64,000 nt of DNA, from assembly GCA_036417435.1 (NCBI GenBank), contig CM070903.1:89673001-89737000 (forward strand), read 5' to 3'. Below, one piece after another: positions 22,556-34,560 of the stretch; positions within the stretch are counted from its first letter, which is position 1; every line of letters begins with the position of its first letter. The position numbers and the translations under genes were made by a program. This stretch comes from Inia geoffrensis (taxonomy: Eukaryota > Chordata > Mammalia > Artiodactyla > Iniidae). Under the pieces are notes generated by a model. That model saw only the letters and a program-made list of their open reading frames with translations. It had not been told where the DNA came from and made no database searches.

Positions 22556-22779
22556 CAGAGATAGTCAACTATGACTGGCTGGCCAAATGCTGCTTGTAGC
22601 ATCTTCTCGTAAGTAGAATTTTATTGGAACACAGCCACCCCCATTTGAATACATGCTGTCTGTGGCTACTTCGCTTTTACAGGACAACGGTAGAGTTGAG
22701 TAGGAATGAGAAAGATCGTGTTGCCTCTGAAGCCTAAAATATCGATTTGGCCCCTTGCAGAAAAGTTTGCTGACCCCTG
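22556..22779 (-). mobile_element. MER1-like hAT-Charlie non-autonomous transposon
   Basis: Motifs in order: 'cagagatagtcaactatgactggctggccaaat', 'aattttattggaacacagccacccccatttg', 'tgtctgtggctacttcgctttta', 'gtagagttgagtag', 'cctaaaatatcgatttggccccttgcagaaaagtttgctgacccctg'. The outer bases cag...ctg mark both ends, about 224 bp. No gene inside. Confidence 0.8.
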
Positions 22780-23094
22780 TTCTAGTCTCACTTTTTCTGT
22801 CACAACACAGATAAGATGCCGCAATCCCATAAAAGTGCTAAAATACAAATCGAGTTGCAGTCCATATACTGTCTGGTGTGTTTTTGTCTCTCAGATTATT
22901 GAAAAATATTCATTAATTCAAACTGTGTTACATGTAAATTGCCACTAAAAACAAATGCTATGCTGTTTCATTTTACCAGTATGGGGAATGTAGATAAAAT
23001 GAAGATCAGTGCAGGTGATTCTTACAACCAGTGTAAGGAGAATTCATGGCTTAGGTATTTTGAGAAGATAATTTCCAACAGATAACAAAACCTT

Positions 23095-23480
23095 AATGTG
23101 TACATATACTCAGACCTAGTGAAGTTGGATCTACATATTTATCCTAAGGAAACAAATATGGCTATGCAAGATGATTTAGCCATCAGAACATTTTTATATA
23201 ATAAAAAAGATTTGAAATAATCTAAGTATCTAACAACAGAGTCAATCAGTAAATTAGAGTTCACCCACATACTGAAATTGAAATGCTATGCGTGCATTAA
23301 AATATTTTTAAATGATTATTTATAAACATGAAAAGATTATTTATCATCTTGCCATCTACTATCAGGGAAGGTATAAAACTGGAGGGAATATAGCAAAAGA
23401 CTAATAAGTGTTATCAGCAGATGGAAAATTACAAATGAATTTTTTTCTAATGTGTACTCCCATAATTAATATGTATGATA
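23095..23480 (+). repeat. Old L1 ORF2 3' end / 3'UTR fragment
   Basis: 'tgaaataatctaagtatctaacaacagagtcaatcagtaaattagagttcaccc' and 'aaatgctatgcgtgcattaaaatat' follow the old L1M text 'ctaaatgtccatcaat...ggtac' and 'actatgcagccattaaaaat'. Highly diverged. Confidence 0.6.
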
Positions 23481-23664
23481 TATTTGAAAAATAATGGAAA
23501 ATTACCCCACTCCCACCACACACTTCTATGCCACGACACTTTTTTTTTCATAAACATAATGGATAGCCTTGAGCGGAGACAATGTCCAATAAAGGTACTC
23601 TGAAGTTTGTACCAATCCCACCAACTACCAAGGTTTACACTCTTTAATAATATGAACGTTGAAT

Positions 23665-23691
23665 ACACACAAACACACACACAGACACACA
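23665..23691 (+). repeat. (CA)n imperfect microsatellite
   Basis: A short CA-rich run with interruptions. Confidence 0.85.
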
Positions 23692-24339
23692 TGGGAGGCA
23701 GTACCACTTCTTTTTTTGCTCTCCCTTTCTCTAGAGGTCTGACCCTTGGATTCTTTTGTTACCTTTCTGTCCTATTACACGACCTACCCCTGACTAAAAA
23801 AATAAAAAGACTGAATATGATTTAGTCACATTTTTGTCTATAAATAGTCATGAGTAAAGCCAGATTTCCTATTTCCATACTTTCTAAAACCTATATGAGT
23901 TATTATTTACTCTCTACCATTGATGAGATAAATCTCATGACTTATTATCTCATTTCCATATAAAAAACATCTGATACATAACTAAAGATTTAAAATATCA
24001 AGGGAAAAGGAGGCAGTTTGGGGTGAAATTTTTCCACTTTTTTCCACTTTTTATCACATGAACCAGCATCATGAGATAGTTATTAAACTTTTCATGACAT
24101 TCTGTGCTTTCAAAAATTTCTTTGACATCAAGCAAGGCATAGTATAATTTCCTCATCCCAACTGTCTTGACATTTTAGTGATAAAACAATGCTCTCTTTA
24201 TTTTTAGTTTCATAGAAGCCTCTCTATAAAATATTTATTCCAAGTAAAAGTTTAAAGGGCCTTCTTAAAAGTTCAGCAAATTTTCATAAGATACCATTAT
24301 ACCTCTACTGCACCACATTCTGAAACTTCGTTGTCATTT

Positions 24340-24455
24340 ATGCTGTAAAGTTATTCTGAGGATTAAGTTAAATAATGTATTTAATGCCAAGGGTGTTACC
24401 TGGCAAGCTAAGTCACTCAACATACAGTTGCTAATCTTGCTGCTCCTTATTTTTG
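24340..24455 (+). repeat. MIR 3' half
   Basis: 'ttctgaggattaagttaaataatgta' followed by 'gttacctggcaagctaagtcactcaacatacagttgctaat' matches the MIR tail 'gaggattaaatgagttaatac...cctggcacatagtaagcgctcaataaatgttagc'. Confidence 0.55.
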
Positions 24456-25750
24456 AACAAACACTGGCAAAATAGAAACAAAGCAGTTAGTATGTTGACT
24501 AACATTTTCATTTTCAGCTAATTATTGTGGGCAGCATAGAAAACAACTTTAAGGTATTTAGTTGGCTTCTAGGGAACAATTTCTAGGTGGCAATTTTAAA
24601 GCTAAGACTCGGCTTAGTTTCCTCTTCACCTTTTTCTATTTCTCTGTAAGGTAAACGTGAAAAGTCACCCATCTCTTACAATAGGCCAGGAAGATTGAAA
24701 TAAGAAGCAGGACATGATTCTAAGTAATACAATATTATTAGTTTCTGAGGGAGTGTGATTTATGTATGACTTTGAAGGTCTGTGCGTTTTCAAACATCTG
24801 CAGCAGAATTCCTGCAAGGCACTGTCACCAGTGTCTATTTAATGCAGAAGCAAACTTGTTTACCAAATTCTGAAATGAAAAACAAGATGTTCTTGTGCAG
24901 GATTGCAGAGAACTGCAGTTCCTGTTCAGCCTGAACCTCTGCTTTTTCCACCCACATGGAGTTTAGAGAGAGTCTTACAACACGAAGTTCAAAACAGGAA
25001 CACTAATTACCTCCACATTTTTCAATGCCTTGTTTTTCTTTACCACAAAAATGTTGACCTGAAGTACGTTTTCTCCTGAAGCTCAGACTTGGTATATGCT
25101 TCCTGAATCTCTGTGTGTTAAATGATTTCTTACGATCCTTGGATGAATATGAGCATGGTTGCATAATACAATGGTCATTTAAAGGTTAAGCAGAAAGTTT
25201 TATGCGGCTGTACATAAAAGGCTTATTTCCTTTAAGGCTCATCTCTTGGTATATAGAATCAGATGAATCAAGTTCCCTGATTATTCTAAAATTTTTTTGT
25301 AGCTTTGAAGCATTTAACAAGTTTCACTTTTATCTGTATATTTAGACTGATCTTTCCATTAAATGAATTAAGGGACTGAATAATATGCCACCTACATACT
25401 ACATAAAAGTATTGTCACTATGGCTTGCAAGGTACCTAAGAGTCAAGCAGGGCACTGTAAGTGGCTCATAGAATACTATCTGGAAGGGTAATATATATTC
25501 ATTCAATAAATACTCACCCAAGTAGATGCATTTTGAAAGAAAAGAGGACTCAAGAACAAAAGGCCCTGATCTAGAAAAGAGGTACCAATAAACATATTAA
25601 GGAAGAGATACCAGATATGAAGATTTTACATTGTCTGAAGAGGGAATATCTGATTGCAAAAGAAAAATGTGAAATACGAAGACTGTCTTTTTATTAAATA
25701 ATTTTGCTACAAATGAATAAATCTACTTACCATTCATTTTTTTAAAATGT
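24456..25750. other. Unrecognised sequence, no gene
   Basis: No gene and no confident repeat. A 'attcattcaataaatactca' tail near 25499-25518 hints at an old LINE/MIR end. Confidence 0.45.
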
Positions 25751-25759
25751 AGAACTTGG

Positions 25760-26160
25760 ACATAATGATTCATGATTCTCTGAGAGCTGTTAACCAAGGT
25801 GGAGTAAAGGGAGCTCAGTTTGGGGTATGTGAAGTTTAAGTTGCCTGTGAAACTTCCAAGCAGTAATGAATGTCAAGTTAAGTAGCTGTGATGGAAGCTC
25901 AAAGGCAATATTTGGGCTGCAGGTAGCCATCTTCAAGTCATTGGCATAGAGAAAGTTTTTAAAGTCAACAAAATGGATAGAAAGCATAGAATAGAGGTTC
26001 AGACTCTCCGTCATAGAGAGGAGAGTAGTAAGATCTCTCAGGTGCATGCCTGGAAGAGTGGGTGCCTCCAGATCTGGAGACTGATGCAAAAACGTGTTTG
26101 AGGTCCAAGAATTCAAAATAATACCAGGAATTTGTGAATTAGGATAACAGGGGAAAGCTT
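25760..26160 (-). repeat. Possible ancient interspersed repeat
   Basis: Phrases such as 'gtttaagttgcctgtgaaacttccaagcagtaatgaatgtcaagttaagtagctgtg' and 'aagtcattggcatagagaaagtttttaaagtcaacaaaatggatagaaag' resemble a widespread old mammalian repeat that reads 'aggtgcctgtgggacatccaagtgg...gtcatcagcatatagatggta'. The 135-codon minus-strand frame (25790-26197) lies in it and is not taken as a gene. Family and strand are unsure. Confidence 0.35.
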
Positions 26161-26209
26161 TTCTGATTCTTTCTCTAAGAAGCAATGGATTTGTCAAGAC
26201 TCTATTATT

Positions 26210-28160
26210 CTCTGAGTGACACTAAAAAATAGAATATTTCCAGGAATCAATAGTCAAGTGAATTCAGTATTCAAGCCTCAGTATTCTGCAAAATGAGAAG
26301 TCTGGACTAAAAGGTCTTAATGTTCTCTGCTCCCCTCTCTTCGACCTTAAAATGTATAAAATTTAGATGTCTCATACACTTCCTCAATTTACTAGACAGA
26401 ACATTCTGTTCCCATTGTGCATAGAGCCTACAGAGGAGAACCAGACTAACTGCAAAACAATCTACTAAGCTAATTTTTAATAAACATATTTTACTCGAGG
26501 GAGAGTCTCTTGCCTTATTTGCTTCCCCCTGGTCACATGAATCAGGATTAGCCCACCTGCCTCAAAACTATTCTATTTTCTGGATGACTTTATTCTCTTT
26601 GCCTGCTCAGAACATTATGTACTCATGAGATGCACACAGTATTATATGACTAATTTAGACTGTAATTACTGTTAATTTCTTCCTCCTATTACAGCAGAAG
26701 CAATGCTGAAGTTCAGAAGATACGTATACAGCCTGTGTCTATGCCATGGTTCTGTAAATTTCCAGCCCTGTAATATGGTGACGGATTTTGCTGAAACGAG
26801 AAGAACTCAGGAACTGTCAGATAGCAGAAATTTGTTACCAGTTTCACTGAAAACAGCACAGAGGGATTGAAAAAGAGAGAAAGATGAATATCATAGACAG
26901 TTTGTTACCTAGCAGGATAGATAGATAATAAACTTGGCTTCTTTTCTAGCTGAACTGTAAAAATCATAATCTCTCCCTTGACAGAGATTCACCAAATCAG
27001 TCTGGCAGTCTTTGGATAGCCTTGAACCCAGGGTTACTGGCAAGGATAAATGAAAATTGCGTGTGGCTGGGATTGATCTATTGACCCTCCTTCCAAAGCC
27101 TCATTCTGAGGAGGAAGATGCTTTTTACTTTTATCAAGAAAAAAAATGCAGCCTTTCAAGAACCGTCTTCATGCAGAAGGACCCTGATGTTGATCAAGTC
27201 AGAAGCCCCATATTCCTTATGCAGAGGAGATATTTGTAATAAAACTTATATTTTAAAGTATAATTGAGATTGAACTTTGAAAGTAATGAGATGAATATTA
27301 ATACTTTGTTTTGGTGTATAACCTATTAAATTACTTTGTATCCATTCTGAGTGTATCAGTAGTATCTCAGTAGCATCATTTGCATTGTGATACTGAACAT
27401 ATAGTTGGGAATGGATGTGAGGACTCTCTTTGAATGCTTAACCTAAGTTCACAGATAACTAATATGCAGGCTGCTATGAGACAGACTTTTAAGGTTGTGC
27501 AAAAGCATACATATGGTGATTTCTGAATGTAGTTGCAGTTTAATGTGCATATGCACTTGAACTGTTTTAGGCACCAACTCCTTCTGTCAATGTTTCATGA
27601 CTTCTGCTTTCATAAAAGCTCTAGCCCAGATCACCTTTTGCTTCATATTAAATATCAACAGGCATGGGCACTACTGTGTAAGTTTCATCATGTAAAGAAG
27701 TGGTTGCCACTTAAAAATTTTTTTAAAAAAATAAAAAAGCTGTCTTTATTTGCATACAATATAATCTTCTAGATAGAAAATTCTAAGAAATCTATTTTTA
27801 AAAACCCTATTAGAACTAATAAGTAAGTTTATTGTAATGTTGCAAGATAAAAATCAATACACAGATTTCAGTTGTATTGGTTGTCCCTTAAATCTTAATG
27901 AATGCACACAAAAGAGAAACCTTACACTGCACATGGGCTACTGCCTATAGCTAATGTTTGTGGGAGGGGTGCTGTTACCGTGCAGCATATCAGTCAGATT
28001 AAGGAATTTGACTACTGTTTATAGCCAGTAAATAGTGGAGCCATTACCTGGGGGAGCCTGGCAGCTGGTCCCTCTGGAACTGCCCTTAACCAGTATGTTA
28101 CAATGTTTCTCATACAATATGCAGATCAGATTGCTACCTCAGGATAAATGAAACACTCTC
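26210..28160. other. Unrecognised sequence, no gene
   Basis: About 2 kb of AT-rich DNA with no recognised repeat, splice-bounded exon or promoter. Short frames at 27057-27239 and 27533-27772 have no supporting features. Confidence 0.5.
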
Positions 28161-28169
28161 TTAATTTTC

Positions 28170-29355
28170 CTCCTACTTCAATTCCAAGAACATCTTTATT
28201 TAATGCATACTTTATGGGCCATAAACGTAGAAAGAATTCTCTTAAAGCCCTCCAATGAGGCTTTCTTCCTTTGCTCCGTCAAATCTGCTCTCGAAGATGA
28301 CATCCATTACCTCCATGATGCTAAAGACGAAGGTCATTTCCTAGTTTTCATCTTACTTTAATTCAAAAGCAGCCTTTAACATAGTTTATTTCCCCTTTCT
28401 CCGTGGAGCACTTGTGACTCAGTACTCAGCCCTCTTCTCTTCTCTGCCCTCACCTCATAGGTGTACACACACAAGTCATATGAGAAATAGTTACAAATTT
28501 TTGTTTCCAACCCAGCCCTCTTTCTTGAACTCTAGACTTGAATATTCACTGGCCAGCTTGATACCTCCACTTGGGTGTATAGTAGGCAGCCCAAATTTAA
28601 GTCCGAAACTGACTCTGATTTTTATCTAAAACTTGTAGCCTTCACCATCTAATCAACGGAAACTCCTCCCTTTAGCTGCTCAGGCTTTCAAGTCATCTTG
28701 TAGTTTCCTATCTTGCATCCACCAGGAAATCATATTGGTTCCACTTTCAAATATAACCAGGATCCAAACATGTCTCCTGCTATCAGCCTGGTCCTAGAAG
28801 TCATCACCTCTCACCTCATATAAAACTTAAGATGGTTCATGTTAATGTGTCTGCTCAAAACCCTGCAAGTTCTCCATTTACCGCAGAGTAAAAGCAAAAC
28901 CCTTACTTATGAAGGCTTACACAGCCCTGTGTCATCTCCCCTCCCCTCCCACTGTCCTCCTTTCCTACTACCTGCCTTGCTCGCGGATCATCTTGTGCCA
29001 GCCACTTTCGCCTCCTAGTTCTCTTACTAACACACTAGGTATGCCCTGTCTTAGGACATTTGCCCTAGCTCTTCCTTCTGCCTGGCACACAATTCTCCCA
29101 GATGTCCTCTCGGCTTCTTCCCTCACTTCTTTCACGTTCTAGTCAAATCTTCCTTCTTACTCCTGATCATCCTTACCCTGTTCTACAATGATTTCTTTTT
29201 CCATAGCACTACTACCTCTGACATACTGCATAATGTACTTAAGTATATGATTTGTTACCTAAGATCCACAAGAGCAGGGGCTTTTGATTATCTTTTCTGC
29301 TCATTAATGTAGTGTAGGTACCTAGAACAGGTGAACTACATGAATGAATGCCTAC
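28170..29355 (+). repeat. L2 LINE, about 1.2 kb
   Basis: The L2 reverse-transcriptase gene can be followed in order: 'cctcctacttc', 'gtgactcagtactcagccctcttctcttctctgccctcacctcat', 'tctagacttgaatattcactggccagcttgatacctccacttgg', 'ctgctcaggctttcaagtcatc', 'ctgctcaaaaccctgcaagttctcca', 'agagtaaaagcaaaacccttac', 'ttctgcctggcacacaattctcccagatgtcctc', then the 3' end 'aagagcaggggcttttgattatc...gaatgaatgcc'. No open frame survives. Confidence 0.85.
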
Positions 29356-29362
29356 TCACTTA

Positions 29363-29432
29363 TAAAATAATTCATGTAAAGTACTTTCCCTGGCATTAAG
29401 TAAGTGCTCAATGAAAGCTATTTATTATGACT
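29363..29432 (+). repeat. MIR 3' end
   Basis: 'ataattcatgtaaagtactttccctggcattaagtaagtgctcaatgaaagctatttatta' matches the MIR tail closely. Confidence 0.65.
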
Positions 29433-30705
29433 TAGCTTTTTTATAAGTGGGATTTTTTTTGTTCTTTCCCCCGAGAATTCTGTGAGACTTAGTTTACAGA
29501 AAAAGCAGTATATTCCAAGGAAATGAATTTTAAAGCACATTACTGTTACTGTTTGTTTATAAGAAGATTGGCTGCTAGTAGGATTGTAAAATAGTAGAAG
29601 TTTATCAAAGCCCTCCTCCTACATTTTCACCCCCTCTTTTCTCCCCTCTGCAGAGTATGTTCATCTCATCTCATTTTGCTGGGAGTTTGATGCAATTGTA
29701 TGGTCTTCATACTTTTATCATCAAGAGTAGTTCTCATAAAATTGTGTGAAAGAGTAATGCCTAAAGAAAGTATAAAACACTAATAAGGCTTAATTTGTCT
29801 CCTCTTCCAGAGCCATTCACTTTTTAAAGGGGAATTGAGTGTGAACTATGAATGTGGTACAAAGAGTCTGGAGAGAAAAGGTGTCTTCCCTTCTATGCGG
29901 AATTCACTCCACTTAGATAACCACATCACCTTCTCTTAAGACCTGCCCTGAAAACCAGCATTTAAGAGAGAAAATAGACAGATATTTGGGGGCATTTCTG
30001 GTTATAACTTCATCTGTATTTCACTCAGTATTTCTCCTTTATATGTAGGTTCACATTGCTATGTCTATTTAAGAGGATCATCTTTATGAAAGAAAATGGT
30101 CAGCAACCCATTCTAAGCAGGATGGAAATGATGCTTGTTGGCAGTAGGGAGTTATCTAATGACATGGAAAATGGCCATGTCTTCTTAAAGATGCTTCATA
30201 GCTTCGTTGAATCCATCACCCTTTGGCAAGCAAACTCTTCTTTCTGTTAACTGCCAGTCACCCAGGAAAGACTGAAACATCACTTGAGATTTAAATTTTA
30301 GAAGCTGTTCGTATTCAGAGGAGCACAAAAGCAGTTGCCGCCTGTCTAGTAATGCAAAAAGAACTTAACCCAAAGTTAATAGATGCAAATACATCTTAGC
30401 CCATGTCCTGGCTGATTTAGAAGAATTTTTTTCACGTGAATCTTATCACTATAGTAACCACAATATAGAGAGATTGTTCCATTTTCACATTAGAGTCAAG
30501 ATTTAAGAGCAAAACCAAAGTTCTATTATTTATGTAGCAAAAATGAACATCAGCAACACAGGGAAGCATGTGTTAATTCTGGGTAAGTTGTTTTCTAGTG
30601 ATTACTAAAACTTTTTACCTTTCTTCCAAGCTTCATGTAATAAATTTTAATGAAGCATCCACTACATACAATGCACAGAGCTGGATGTGTGTTTTATACA
30701 AAGAT
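29433..30705. other. Unrecognised sequence, no gene
   Basis: No supported gene. A 64-codon frame at 30056-30250 is unlike any protein I recognise and lacks exon signals. Confidence 0.45.
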
Positions 30706-30709
30706 ACTC

Positions 30710-31015
30710 GTTTCAATTCAGTAGACACTTGTGAGTACCTACCATATTCCAGGAATTTTGCCAGGTACTAGCAATGCAGTAGTGAATGAAATGGTCCCTT
30801 TACCCCAGAAACTGACAGCTTAGTGGGACATTGACATATAATTAAATAATTAACATAAAATATGATATTCCATCAATTGATGCATATCCAATATCTAGCT
30901 GTGGTACACGGGGAAGGGATTTTAACTTAGGTGCTAGAGATGGCTTTACAGAGGAGGACAAATGTGATTATATTGTGAAGAAGTTTGCCGGGCAAGAATG
31001 GGAAGGAAGAGAATT
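30710..31015 (+). repeat. Ancient interspersed repeat, about 300 bp
   Basis: 'gtgagtacctaccatattccaggaattttgccaggtactagcaatgcagtagtgaatgaaatggtccctttaccccagaaactgacagcttagtgggac' continues into 'ggctttacagaggaggacaaatg'. This is the longest copy here of the pattern at 1005-1180. Family not named with certainty. Confidence 0.55.
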
Positions 31016-31439
31016 CTATTTTGTTTTGGGACAGTTGCCTTTCAGTATTGAAAAAGATCATGTACAAAAAAAAAAGTACAAGGAAGGAAAGGCATAGATG
31101 TCCAAATCAAAAGTTATAATGATACAATATTTACAGAGGTGCAGAACAATGTTTATGGCACACCAATTATATGAAACACACTGAACCAAGTACCTCGACA
31201 TATCCAAAGTTGAGTGAGACATAGACCCTTTCTTATTCTTGCACTTTAGTGCAAGAGATATGGAAAGAATCATTTTTAAAAGACAGAATAAAGTAGTGCT
31301 ATAATAGTCAGAAATGTGAATTGCAATGGGACTAGGTTGTCTATTGTAACTTGGAAATTGATCAGGGACAACAGGGTTAGATGTGACTGGTACATTAGAA
31401 GTGGGATGTTAGTGTTTGATCAAGTCTAGGATCCTTATC

Positions 31440-31665
31440 CTTTAGAGTACCCCTATAGAGCCCTCTGCCTGCCTTTCACACACACACCTCATTGTGTTCA
31501 TGGGCTCTCCCAAGCACAGGAATTCCTTCCCAGCTCCTCCACTGCTCCCTTCTCTCCATCAACTAGCTGACATTCTGGACCTTCTTGCTCTTACAACTTA
31601 GTTTCCCTTCTTTTCTTATAACATTTGTATTTAGTACTTGATATATTTCATGACTAACCACAGAA
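31440..31665 (+). repeat. Possible L2-like fragment
   Basis: Pyrimidine-rich sequence ('ccttcccagctcctccactgctcccttctctcc') leading to 'ttataacatttgtatttagtacttgatatatttcatgac'. Weak similarity to L2 3' regions. Confidence 0.3.
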
Positions 31666-32129
31666 ATCTATAAGACGACAGCTACCTGTGATCCATGTTC
31701 CATGTTCCATGACTAACTCCATGAGATACTGCACTCTACAAGGGAATCTGGAAGCTATTCATAGTCTGGGAGTCATTGCTGGGCCACAGAATAACATAAT
31801 ATAGAAAGGTGGCTGGTACTATTTTGTAATCTCTTGCAAGGATTGGTATAGTCTTGTCCTTTCCGCCCCTTTCCTTTCTTTAAAAATAACTTTTATTAAC
31901 AACTTAAAAAATCTTGATTTCTTACAAAATGTAATAAATTGTAAACTCTAGAGGTATGTCCAGGCATGCAGCTGAATGTGCTAAATGTTCAACAGACAAT
32001 TCTAATGTCTGTAGAGTGTATGAACCTTACCTTAACCACCATGATATACTACTGTGAAAATGTCTTTCCAAACACCAAGACTGGAATCTAAACCAAGATT
32101 AGTGTGGTCACATAGACTCATCAGTTTAT

Positions 32130-32305
32130 CTTAATCTTGGCTTCACATTTGAATCAGTGAAAGTTTTTTTTTTTTTTTTAAAGTATCAATGTCTGTGCTT
32201 TATTCCATACCTAGCTATTAAACTGGACTTTGCAGGGTGGGTCCTGGATTTATGTTTTAAAGAACTCTAATAAGAAGCCAGAGCTGAGAACCACTCATCA
32301 TCTGA
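32130..32305 (+). mobile_element. MER5A-like hAT-Charlie element
   Basis: 'ggcttcacatttgaatcagtgaaag', then a T-run, 'tgctttattccatacctagc', 'ctggatttatgttttaaagaactctaataagaagccagagctgagaaccactc'. The terminal 'tgagaaccact' is characteristic. An expanded poly(T) at 32166-32179 interrupts the middle. Confidence 0.6.
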
Positions 32306-32459
32306 ACCTCCTGTTTGTAGAACAGCCTGGAGATTAGCTAGGGAACTAAACTGAGCAGACTTTTCAGGTGAATCACATACAAATGTAGGAAGTTGTTAGG
32401 GTCAGTATGAATATTTTTATGAAGAAATGACCAAGAAATGCACCCATGGACAAATGGTG

Positions 32460-32512
32460 TTGGATAGTTGGATGGATAGACGAATGATTGGATGACTGGA
32501 TGGATGGATGGA
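32460..32512 (+). repeat. (GGAT)n-like imperfect tandem repeat
   Basis: Repeated GGAT/GAATGATT units, clearest as 'ggatggatggatgg' at the 3' side. Confidence 0.85.
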
Positions 32513-32629
32513 ATTTCAATAAGTAGAAGTCAAGATAGAGGGCATTCAAGTTGGAGGTCATGGAAAACCCTTGTGGAAGGTAAGAAGTCAGAGCCTGGCA
32601 TGTAGAAAAATTATAGGTAAGTTGTAAGG

Positions 32630-32725
32630 CTTTGCTATTCAGAGTACTGTCCTCACCTCTGCAGCATCAGTTACTTGTTAGAAATGCAGAATCTCAGATC
32701 CCATAGAGTAATTCTGCATGCCATT
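32630..32725 (-). mobile_element. MER5A-like element, partial
   Basis: 'agagtactgtcctcacctctgcagcatcagttacttgttagaaatgcagaatctcagatccc' is the reverse complement of the 3' half of MER5A. Confidence 0.75.
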
Positions 32726-33105
32726 ACAATTTAAGTTTTCCTATTTCATCAGCCAGATTGTAATTTAAATTTGGTGCTCAAATAGGAATTAATTTAAATT
32801 CAATAAGACATTTATTACATAGTGTGCTAGCCAAATGTTATCCAGTTATTTAAAACATATTTAATGAAGTTTGTCATCCAAGTAATTATTACACTATATT
32901 GCTTAAACTAGAAAATATGCACATGCAAATCATCTTTTAACATAGAATTATGGCAATTAGATGCATCTCCTTAGATTTACTTTAAAATAATTTTATCCAT
33001 CTAGATATTTATTGATCCAAACACACCTGTTTTAGACCATTAAAACTAGTATTTATATAACTTTGTGACCAAAATCTGGTAGTACTAACACTTCCTCCAT
33101 GGAGA
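32726..33105. other. Unrecognised AT-rich sequence
   Basis: No gene or recognisable repeat. Confidence 0.45.
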
Positions 33106-33109
33106 GGAA

Positions 33110-33345
33110 ACATGACATTGGACAGAGACTCTGGTTTTTAAATCAGGTCAGAACAAAATAGATTCAAGTCCAGATCTGATGTTGACTAGTCAAATGAACT
33201 TAAGTGAGAGTCTTAAATCTCTGCATGTCCATTTTTTCAGCCATAAAGTAAGGATGTTACCTCCTACCTTATAGAATTGATAGCTGGAGATTAAATAAAA
33301 CATATATAAAGTATATAACATACACAACAGACAAAAAAGGGGAAT
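33110..33345 (+). mobile_element. MIR SINE
   Basis: Near complete: 'acattggacagagactctggtttttaaatcaggtcagaaca...attcaagtccagatctgatgttgactagtcaaatgaacttaagtgagag', then 'ccattttttcagccataaagtaaggatgttacctcctaccttatag' and 'agattaaataaaacatatataaagtatataac'. Confidence 0.75.
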
Positions 33346-34185
33346 ATTATTATCTGTATCATAAATATTATACAAAATCTAAGCTAAACAAAAATGTTGT
33401 TAAACACAAATAAATTAACTGATTCATGATGTTTAAAATATATTTTTGAGGTGTGTATGCATCATTTAATTTACATATTATTTAACAATTAGAGTAAAAC
33501 TCAAAAAATATTTGTTGATTTATTTATTCAATCCGACTTCTAATAAATCCTTGTGCTCATGACCCCATCATGGTATCTAAAAGTGATATTTCACAATGCC
33601 AGTAAAGACCTCTACTTTTTATCTGTTTTGCAATTTAGATTTTCATATAATAGTTTTACACAATGTAAAACACAACCAAATACCTAGTATTCCTTTTCTT
33701 GTTTCCCTTTAATGTAATGAACTATTTTTACTTCTAATTCTAATTTCAATTTCTAATCCATACCTGCTGAAAATGCCTCAGTGCAACTCACTTGTCCCTA
33801 AGCACCTTTCCTGAATTACTTCCTCACTCTCAGTTCATGAATAAGAAGCAAAATCATTTTTTTTTAAACAAGTTGCCCCCTTTCTTCTGAAATCAACAAT
33901 TAATTCCTTTTTGGAGAGTAAGAATCACATCGCTCTCCCCCACCACTGCTATGAGACAGTGTTGAGGAGACAAGTAGGAAAAGAGATCATTTGACTTTCA
34001 GAATTCAGTCACCATAAAAATAGGCAGATTAAACTGGTTGAAAAAGGAAACATTTAATCAGTCACCTGCTTGATGGGGAACATGATTATAAATGCCCTGT
34101 TCTGACCCATTCTGTTCCAAAGAGAAACCAAAGATTAACTGTTTATAGGTTTTATTCATTTCTGGTATAGTGAATTATAATTTAT
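33346..34185. other. Unrecognised sequence, no gene
   Basis: AT-rich; nothing recognised. Confidence 0.45.
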
Positions 34186-34189
34186 TCAT

Positions 34190-34560
34190 CCTATTTGTTT
34201 ATTCATATATCACAAATGTATGGAGCTTTACTTAACTGTTGAACTCTTACTATACCTTAAAATAACTAGTCTAAGCTGGAGGGAGGTTAGATTTTAGAAA
34301 GAAGGAGCTAAATATATAGATCTAATCTTTGCCATTCCAGAGTGTTATGGTAAAGAAAGATATATAAGTGGAGAAAGACATGTAGAGGGAAATGATACAT
34401 ATCTCAAATAAACAGTACAATTGGCTAACCATGTGATAGCAGAAGGAATGGCTTGTGGTTTGGTCTAGCTGGAGCTTAGTGTGAATATGTGGAATGGAAG
34501 AAGATAAGGGTAGTAAGGAAATGTGAAACCAGGCTGTGTAAACCTTTAAATCACTCACAA
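34190..34560 (+). repeat. Possible ancient interspersed repeat
   Basis: 'ggtttggtctagctggagcttagtgtgaatatg' and 'aggaaatgtgaaaccaggctgtgtaaacctttaaatcactcacaatttaaaggc' faintly follow the old repeat text 'tggctggagcagagtgag...ggccttgtaggcc'. Low confidence. Confidence 0.3.

Noticed and set aside
25790..26197. 135-codon minus-strand frame
   Set aside because: The sequence resembles an old interspersed repeat, and the residues form no recognisable domain.
32460..32512. CRISPR-like array
   Set aside because: Four-base units without spacers; a simple tandem repeat in a mammalian sequence.
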